Shown here: positions 61,457 to 64,000 of the stretch, piece after piece
How the letters are laid out: every line of letters begins with the position of its first letter
How positions within the stretch are numbered: the first letter of the stretch is position 1
NCBI RefSeq assembly: GCF_015776785.2
Contig: NZ_LFMD02000007.1
Location: 1,346,615 to 1,410,614, forward strand
DNA length: 64,000 nt
Origin: Kitasatospora sp. SUK 42
GTDB lineage: Bacteria > Actinomycetota > Actinomycetes > Streptomycetales > Streptomycetaceae
Reading direction: 5' to 3'
Program-made: the position numbers and the translations under genes
The notes under the pieces: model-generated
Told to the model about the DNA's origin: nothing
Databases searched by the model: none
The model's input: only the letters and a program-made list of their open reading frames with translations

Positions 61457-62508
61457 CCGGCGTGCCGACGGCCGAAGCCGTCCCCGGCCTCCTGACAGCC
61501 GCGGCCCGGCTGAGCGTCGAGCGCACCGTCGACCGGACGACCGTCCACCGCCACAACCCCTCGGAGGTGTTCCTCACCGACGCCCGCCCCGTCGGGCCGG
61601 AGAACTTCGTCGCGGCGGCGCTCCTGCCAGGGACGCATCCGCACTACACCGGACGCACCGGGCCCGCGGGCCGCTGCCCGGATCCGATGCTGCTGCTGGA
61701 GTGCTGCCGGCAGGCCGAGACCTACGCCGCGCACGCCTTCTTCGGCGTGGACGCCGCGTCGAGCTTCATCCTGCGGAGCTGCTCCGTCGACCTGTCCGCC
61801 GAGGCGGCCCGGGCCGCCGCTGCCGCCCCCTCCGGCCCGTCCGAGCTGCGGATGGCCGTCGTCACCGGGAACCCCCGGCGGATCGGGGGACGGCTCCACA
61901 GCCTGGACTACGACTTCGAGCTGCGCGTCGCGGGCACCGCGATCGGCGCGGTCCGGATGGAGGTCGGCTACCTCGCGCCCGACGCCTACGCGAAGGTCCG
62001 GTCGCGCGGGCGCCCGACCCCGCCGCCGAGGTCCGACGGACGGCTTCCGGTGACCGCCGGGCAGCCGGTCGCACCCGCCCGGGTCGGCCGTACGAGGAGC
62101 ACCGACACCCTGCTGCTCGACGCCGTCGCCGACGGGGGCGGCGTGCGGGCGGCCCTGCGCGTGCCGGTCGAGAACCCGAGCCTCTTCGACCACGCGCAGG
62201 ACCACGTCCCGGGGATGGTGCTGATGGAGGCGGCGCGTCAGCTCGCCGCGCTGGCGGTCGACGCCCGGGGCGAGGGCACGCCGGACCGGACGGTACTGGT
62301 CGGCCTGTCGGCCTCCTTCGCCGCCTTCGCGGAGCTGGACGCGCCGGTCACCATGACGGCGGTCCGCACCGGGGGAGGCGGATCGCCGGAGGGGCCGTCA
62401 CCGGTCGAGATGACGTTCCACCAGGGCGGCGCGGACATCGCCCGGATGACGGCGGTGCTGGCCCCCGTCCCCGGCCTGCCGTCCGCGACCGGCGAGCGGG
62501 AGGGGTGA
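61453..62508 (+). CDS. AfsA-family gamma-butyrolactone biosynthesis-like protein
   Basis: This 351-residue protein has the two hotdog repeats of the AfsA family. The first has TTVHRHNPSEVFLTD (about 29-43), the ECCRQAETYAAHAFFG helix and LHSLDYDFEL. The second has VENPSLFDHAQDHVPGMVLMEAARQ (about 238-262). Both HxxxxVFLTD-like and DH-x-x-DHVPGMVLMEAARQ blocks match ScbA/AfsA, which condense beta-ketoacyl-ACP with dihydroxyacetone phosphate to start butyrolactone signals. No butyrolactone reductase (BprA-like) or receptor is adjacent. The ketoacyl synthase and carrier genes that follow suggest it takes its acyl chain from them. Start ATG 61453 overlaps the preceding stop. Confidence 0.85.
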   Translation: MTGVPTAEAVPGLLTAAARLSVERTVDRTTVHRHNPSEVFLTDARPVGPENFVAAALLPGTHPHYTGRTGPAGRCPDPMLLLECCRQAETYAAHAFFGVDAASSFILRSCSVDLSAEAARAAAAAPSGPSELRMAVVTGNPRRIGGRLHSLDYDFELRVAGTAIGAVRMEVGYLAPDAYAKVRSRGRPTPPPRSDGRLPVTAGQPVAPARVGRTRSTDTLLLDAVADGGGVRAALRVPVENPSLFDHAQDHVPGMVLMEAARQLAALAVDARGEGTPDRTVLVGLSASFAAFAELDAPVTMTAVRTGGGGSPEGPSPVEMTFHQGGADIARMTAVLAPVPGLPSATGEREG

Positions 62509-62512
62509 TCCA

Positions 62513-63556
62513 ATGAGCGAGGCGGCAGGAGCGGCGGTGGTGGCCGGGCTGGGAGGCCGGGTGCCCCCGACCGTGCTGACCAACCGGGACCTCGTGGCCT
62601 CCCTCGACATCGACGAGGAGTGGATCCACAGCCGTACCGGCATCAGACAGCGGCACGTGATCGCCCCGGGCGGGTCCACCGGCGACCTCGCGGTCGAGGC
62701 GGGACGGCGGGCACTGGCGTCGGCGGGGGCGGAGCGCGTCGACGCGCTGGTCCTCGCGACCAGCACACCGGACCGGCTGTGCCCGGCGACCGCTCCCGAG
62801 GTGGCCGACCGGCTCGGCCTGGGCGCCATTCCGGCGTTCGACGTGGCCGCCGTCTGCACCGGCTTCATCTACGCTCTGGCGACCGCCGGAGGCCTGATCG
62901 CCGCCGGCACGGCCGGCACCGTCCTGGTGATCGGCGCGGACACGTTCTCGACCATCCTGGACCCGGCCGACCACCGGATGCGGGCCGTCTTCGGCGACGG
63001 CGCCGGAGCGGTCGTCCTGCGCCCGGGGCGGGCCGGGGAGCAGGGCGCCCTGCTGGGGATCGGCCTGGGCAGTGACGGCTCCCGCAGCGACCTGCTCGGC
63101 ATCCCGGGCGGCGGCTCCCGTCAGCGGTCCGCCGGTCTGCCGACCAGGGCGGAGGACGTCTACTTCACCATGCAGGGACGCGCGGTCTTCCACGAGGCCG
63201 TGCTCCGGATGGCGGCCTCGATCCGGGAGACCGCCGAGCGGGCCGGCTGGCCGCTGGAGGACGTCGACCGGTTCGTCCTGCACCAGGCCAACGCCCGCAT
63301 CCTGGCGGCCGTCGCCACGAGGCTGGGCGTGCCCGTCGAACGGTTCGTCCGCCACATCGACCGGGTCGGCAACACGGCGGCCGCCTCCGTCCCGCTGGCC
63401 CTGGCCGACGGCGTCGCCGGGGGCCGGATCCGGCCCGGTCACCGCGTCGTGCTGGCCAGCTTCGGCGGCGGCCTCACCTGGGGGTCCGTCGCACTCGTCT
63501 GGCCCCGGCTCGACGCCTCGGCCCCGGACGGCCCAGCAGAGCATTCCCACCTGTGA
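62513..63556 (+). CDS. 3-oxoacyl-ACP synthase III (KSIII)
   Basis: This 347-residue condensing enzyme of the FabH type starts an acyl chain from an acyl-CoA and malonyl-ACP. The catalytic triad is complete: Cys115 (AAVCTGF), His257 (VLHQAN) and Asn287 (VGNTAAAS). The opening IDEEWIHSRTGIRQRHV and GLGSDGSRSDLL are family marks. It lies four bases after the AfsA-like gene. No malonyl transferase is in the window, so it relies on others. A specialised starter rather than housekeeping role is inferred from context. Confidence 0.92.
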   Translation: MSEAAGAAVVAGLGGRVPPTVLTNRDLVASLDIDEEWIHSRTGIRQRHVIAPGGSTGDLAVEAGRRALASAGAERVDALVLATSTPDRLCPATAPEVADRLGLGAIPAFDVAAVCTGFIYALATAGGLIAAGTAGTVLVIGADTFSTILDPADHRMRAVFGDGAGAVVLRPGRAGEQGALLGIGLGSDGSRSDLLGIPGGGSRQRSAGLPTRAEDVYFTMQGRAVFHEAVLRMAASIRETAERAGWPLEDVDRFVLHQANARILAAVATRLGVPVERFVRHIDRVGNTAAASVPLALADGVAGGRIRPGHRVVLASFGGGLTWGSVALVWPRLDASAPDGPAEHSHL

Positions 63557-63566
63557 GGAGAACGAG

Positions 63567-63806
63567 ATGAATGCGATCGAAGAGCGGATCGCCGAGGTCC
63601 TGTCCGCCCAGTTCAAGGTCGAGCGCGCCGCGATCGAGCCGGACGTCACGTTCGCCGCGCTCCGCTTCGACTCCCTCGTCCTGATCGAGCTCGGCCTCAT
63701 CCTGGACACCGAGTTCGGCGTCGAGATCGACGACGGCGAGCTGACCAACGAGATGACCATCAGCGACGCCGCCGAACTGGTCGCCGCCAAGGGGGCGTCG
63801 CTCTGA
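63567..63806 (+). CDS. Acyl carrier protein
   Basis: This 79-residue carrier protein has the phosphopantetheine site in LRFDSLVLIELGL, Ser36. Hydrophobic pattern and acidic composition (EFGVEIDDGELTNEMTISDAAELV) fit a type II ACP. The ATG start has GAGGAG six bases upstream, and its stop overlaps the next start (TGATG). It presumably carries chains between KSIII and the KAS-II that follows. The PKSE transferase or a genomic PPTase would have to activate it. Confidence 0.92.
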   Translation: MNAIEERIAEVLSAQFKVERAAIEPDVTFAALRFDSLVLIELGLILDTEFGVEIDDGELTNEMTISDAAELVAAKGASL

Positions 63807-64000
63807 TGGTGGGCCGGGCGGAGGCGTTCGGAGTCGCGGTCACCGGGCTCGGACTGGTGACCCCCGCCGGGATCGGCGTCAAGGAGAACTGGGACGGCCT
63901 CACCTCCGGAGTCTCCCGCGCGGCTCCGGACGAGGCGCTCCGGGGCTGGCCGGTCGACTTCACCTGCCGGGTGCCCGGCTTCGACCCCGAGGAACTGCTG
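63806..64000 (+). CDS. Beta-ketoacyl-ACP synthase II, N-terminal part (truncated by window)
   Basis: Only the first 65 codons are present. The start FGVAVTGLGLVTPAGIGVKENWDGLTSG is the N-terminus of KAS-II/FabF, with the family motif VTGxGxVTPxG. The ATG overlaps the ACP stop. With KSIII, ACP and the AfsA-like protein it forms a small type II chain-building set. The catalytic Cys-His-His region lies beyond the window, so whether this is an elongating synthase or a chain-length factor is not visible. Confidence 0.85.
   Translation, partial: MVGRAEAFGVAVTGLGLVTPAGIGVKENWDGLTSGVSRAAPDEALRGWPVDFTCRVPGFDPEELL

Noticed and set aside
1..64000. tRNA genes, insertion sequences, CRISPR arrays, phage attachment sites
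   Set aside because: I looked for transposase-like proteins, spaced repeats, tRNA-like cloverleaf segments and integrase genes, and none stood out.

Overview
The window is very GC-rich actinomycete DNA, most likely Streptomyces, Kitasatospora or a close relative. The signs are strong third-position GC bias, frequent GTG starts, overlapping GTGA/ATGA stop-start pairs, mycothiol-dependent-isomerase-type proteins, an AfsA-family protein and purine-rich ribosome binding sites. I see no tRNA, rRNA, insertion sequence or CRISPR array. Almost the whole window reads as an enediyne-type biosynthetic gene cluster, with a second, tightly coupled operon of unusual composition at the right edge that runs off the window.

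Left arm (0.4-14.7 kb). An Acg-type nitroreductase and an acyl-CoA-dehydrogenase-fold monooxygenase come first, then a DUF2306 membrane protein, a zinc alcohol dehydrogenase and a first GT1 glycosyltransferase. A convergent ThuA/sorbosone-dehydrogenase/PKD fusion protein follows. Next is a four-gene run: NDP-hexose 2,3-dehydratase, long-form glucose-1-phosphate nucleotidyltransferase, UnbV and UnbU. The last two belong to the conserved enediyne cassette.

Core (14.7-32.8 kb). This holds a mycothiol-type isomerase, two SgcJ/EcaC-family proteins, two adjacent DUF1702 (UnbL-type) proteins, an E7-like P450, an AraC regulator, an E8/E9-like pair (DUF5987 plus GMC oxidoreductase) and an AhpD-like protein. 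It then reaches the enediyne polyketide synthase PKSE (KS-AT-ACP-KR-DH-PPTase), its hotdog thioesterase (E10), a flavin reductase (E6-like) and an extended SDR. The PKSE, thioesterase and flavin reductase are translationally coupled.

Right arm (32.8-53.9 kb). A TetR/MFS pair, a third SgcJ-like protein, a P450 and second GMC oxidoreductase, an alpha/beta hydrolase, a DUF899 protein, a DHA2 efflux pump and an ECF sigma factor with a SnoaL tail lead to a sugar-modification operon. That operon encodes a second glycosyltransferase, an acyltransferase-3, thiamine-diphosphate E1 alpha and beta subunits, an RmlC-like epimerase, a Gfo/Idh/MocA reductase and a SnoaL-like protein. With the 2,3-dehydratase and nucleotidyltransferase of the left arm, it suggests a 2,6-dideoxysugar that may receive a two-carbon branch from pyruvate. 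A 4,6-dehydratase is not in the window. An O-methyltransferase, a Gal80-like oxidoreductase and a MarR regulator with two palindromic operator candidates close this arm.

Right edge (54.25-64.0 kb). A ten-gene operon on the plus strand encodes a PEP-synthase-like protein, a UbiA-type membrane protein, a P-loop kinase, an unknown protein, a HIT-like protein with H-F-H-L-W in place of the usual triad, a possible class I aminoacyl-tRNA-synthetase relative, an AfsA-family protein, KSIII, an acyl carrier protein and the start of a KAS-II. I do not recognise this combination from any described pathway, and it is the best candidate for new biology here.

Convergent gene pairs are separated by long perfect inverted repeats that look like bidirectional terminators. 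Whether the enediyne is nine- or ten-membered cannot be decided from reading alone, although the E6/E7/E8/E9/SgcJ-like set resembles the C-1027 type.
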